Below, piece after piece: positions 62,764 to 64,000 of a stretch of DNA of 64,000 bases. The DNA lies in NCBI GenBank assembly GCA_022648685.1, contig JALCMW010000001.1, positions 248,001-312,000 on the forward strand, written 5' to 3'. The notes under the pieces were generated by a model, which made no database searches, had not been told where the DNA came from, and saw only the letters and a list, made by a program, of their open reading frames with translations. The position numbers and the translations under genes are program-made. Origin of the DNA: Bacteroidales bacterium (GTDB lineage: Bacteria > Bacteroidota > Bacteroidia > Bacteroidales > UBA932). Positions within the stretch are counted from its first letter, which is position 1, and every line of letters starts with the position of its first letter.

Positions 62764-64000
62764 ATGAAAAAAACAGTCATCTTATTATTTCTTATAATAC
62801 AATCGGTTTTGTCAAACGGGTTCGAATACGACGTTACCAAACTCACAAACAACGAAGGCCTCTCAAACAGCTCCGTAAATATTATACGGCAGGATTCGTT
62901 CGGACAAATGTGGTTCGGGACGTGGGACGGACTGGATATCTATAACGGCTATAATTTCAAAGTTTTCAAGCCGGAGCCCGGAGACCGTTCAAGCATAAGC
63001 AATAATATTATAAGAGACATACTGGAACAACGTTCCGGAATAGAATGGATAGCCACCGACAATGGAATAAACAGAATGGACTTGTGGAACGGGAAATTCG
63101 AACGATTCTTTTCAGATTCCCGCCTGCTTGGCATTACATCCGAAAAATCATTTCTGATAGCAAAAGATACCAAAGACAGGATATTCGCTTCCATTTATGG
63201 AAAAGGCCTTTTCATTTTCGACGAAACAGAACGTAAATTCTTCGCAATCCCGAATACCGAAAACATTCTGACATCAAAAGTGTTTTTCGACACTGAAGAT
63301 GATATGTGGGTGCTTACCAATACCGGGCGGGTTTGCAGAATGAAAATAAATGCCGATAGACCGCAAAAGACTGAGATAAGTCTGTCGGACAGCCTTTTCG
63401 ATAATGTGAGATCCATATTTTACAACGCAAAGAAAAATGTCCTTTGGCTCCAGTCCGGAAAAGGTGAATATTTTTCTTATGATATAAGACTAGGCAAAGT
63501 CCGGTACCTCAAGTATCCGGTTAACGAAACCGGATTTGCAAATTGTATCGCCTTTGACGATAGCCTTCAACTGATTGGGACTAACAAAGGACTTTTCAGC
63601 TATGACCCCGGAAAAGAGAAAAAGACATCGATATTGACCAATATCCAGGTATTATCGGTGTTGAACGGGACACAACATATAATATGGGTAGGAACGGACA
63701 TGCAAGGGGTATGGCAGCTGTCTCCAAAGAAACGGAAGTTCATATCTTTTCCTCCGGATAATTCCGATATTTTCGGTAATTGCGCCATACGGTCTTTTTA
63801 CGAAGATCCCTCCGGCAGGCTGTGGATCGGGACAAAAGGGAACGGAATCTACATTTTCGGAAAAAGGAAAGACAAAACCCATTGTCCGGATGTTCCCGAA
63901 AAAAGGATTACGACAGCCAACGGCCTCCTGAATAATTCGGTTTACTGCATAACTGCGGACAGGAAAGAAATCTGGATAGGGACGGACGGACACGGACTCA
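62764..64000 (+). CDS. Hybrid two-component regulator (HTCS-type), N-terminal part, runs off the window
   Basis: Signal peptide (MKKTVILLFLIIQSVLSNG) followed by regulator-propeller repeats: YDVTKLTNNEGLSNSSVNII, DSFGQMWFGTWDGLDIYN, ILEQRSGIEWIATDNGINRMD, EDPSGRLWIGTKGNGIYIFG and KEIWIGTDGHGL. These match the periplasmic sensor of hybrid two-component systems that control polysaccharide utilisation loci. The frame is open to the last base (412 codons visible), so histidine kinase, receiver and AraC domains, if present, lie outside. It faces away from GH130, the usual arrangement, and most likely senses the oligosaccharide of the locus at 51-62 kb. A propeller-containing protein without kinase cannot be excluded. 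Confidence 0.85.
   Translation, partial: MKKTVILLFLIIQSVLSNGFEYDVTKLTNNEGLSNSSVNIIRQDSFGQMWFGTWDGLDIYNGYNFKVFKPEPGDRSSISNNIIRDILEQRSGIEWIATDNGINRMDLWNGKFERFFSDSRLLGITSEKSFLIAKDTKDRIFASIYGKGLFIFDETERKFFAIPNTENILTSKVFFDTEDDMWVLTNTGRVCRMKINADRPQKTEISLSDSLFDNVRSIFYNAKKNVLWLQSGKGEYFSYDIRLGKVRYLKYPVNETGFANCIAFDDSLQLIGTNKGLFSYDPGKEKKTSILTNIQVLSVLNGTQHIIWVGTDMQGVWQLSPKKRKFISFPPDNSDIFGNCAIRSFYEDPSGRLWIGTKGNGIYIFGKRKDKTHCPDVPEKRITTANGLLNNSVYCITADRKEIWIGTDGHGL

Noticed and set aside
1..64000. CRISPR arrays, prophage or transposase genes
   Set aside because: No regular direct repeats with spacers, no integrase, transposase or phage structural genes are visible.

Overview
This window looks like chromosomal DNA from a member of the Bacteroidota, most likely a gut-type Bacteroidales. 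The evidence is two complete SusC/SusD nutrient-uptake operons, a partial hybrid-two-component-type (HTCS) regulator, many lipoproteins with S-C lipoboxes, BACON and PKD-like surface proteins, an EnvC/TPR pair, GH3 and GH130 enzymes, and a recurring TAnnTTTG promoter element ahead of many genes. I see no insertion sequence, prophage, CRISPR array or rRNA. Species cannot be named from sequence alone.

Layout. Positions 1-2600 hold a small dispersed repeat, malate dehydrogenase and a phosphopantetheinyl transferase behind a structured leader. From 2.6 to 9.3 kb there is an EnvC-like/TPR envelope pair, a divergent ECF sigma factor with a membrane/beta-barrel partner, tsaE and an unknown lipoprotein. 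From 9.3 to 21.8 kb there is a long minus-strand run: aroB, a fused aroD-aroA gene, aroC, a GH3 glucosidase, then sufB, pnuC, sufC, a short sufD, ispE and yifB. A tRNA-Leu(CAA), a fluoride channel with its DUF190 partner, and two glucosamine-6-phosphate deaminase-family genes (one fused to a PIG-L deacetylase) fill 22.0-25.8 kb.

From 25.9 to 40.1 kb lies a plus-strand operon that looks proteolytic rather than saccharolytic: SusC, SusD, DUF4843, PKD-like lipoprotein, an intact HExxHxxGxxH metalloprotease, a sister protein with every zinc ligand replaced, and a BACON lipoprotein. From 47.1 down to 40.3 kb is a LacI-regulated operon with a histidine phosphatase, a 980-residue fusion of a second histidine phosphatase to a calcineurin-type phosphoesterase, and a GHL10-type glycoside hydrolase-like lipoprotein. 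A 26-bp palindrome lies over the lacI promoter region. A membrane pyrophosphatase, a relic gene 3' end and an SGNH hydrolase follow.

From 62.6 down to 51.1 kb is a polysaccharide utilisation locus: GH130 phosphorylase, MFS transporter, an uncharacterised secreted family present as two paralogues (A and B), SusC, SusD and a LamG surface protein. A strong terminator sits just before paralogue B. The divergent HTCS-type regulator runs off the right end. The most unusual items are the active/dead metalloprotease pair, the double-phosphatase fusion operon, and the GHs-poor locus whose only candidate surface depolymerases are the two unknown paralogues.
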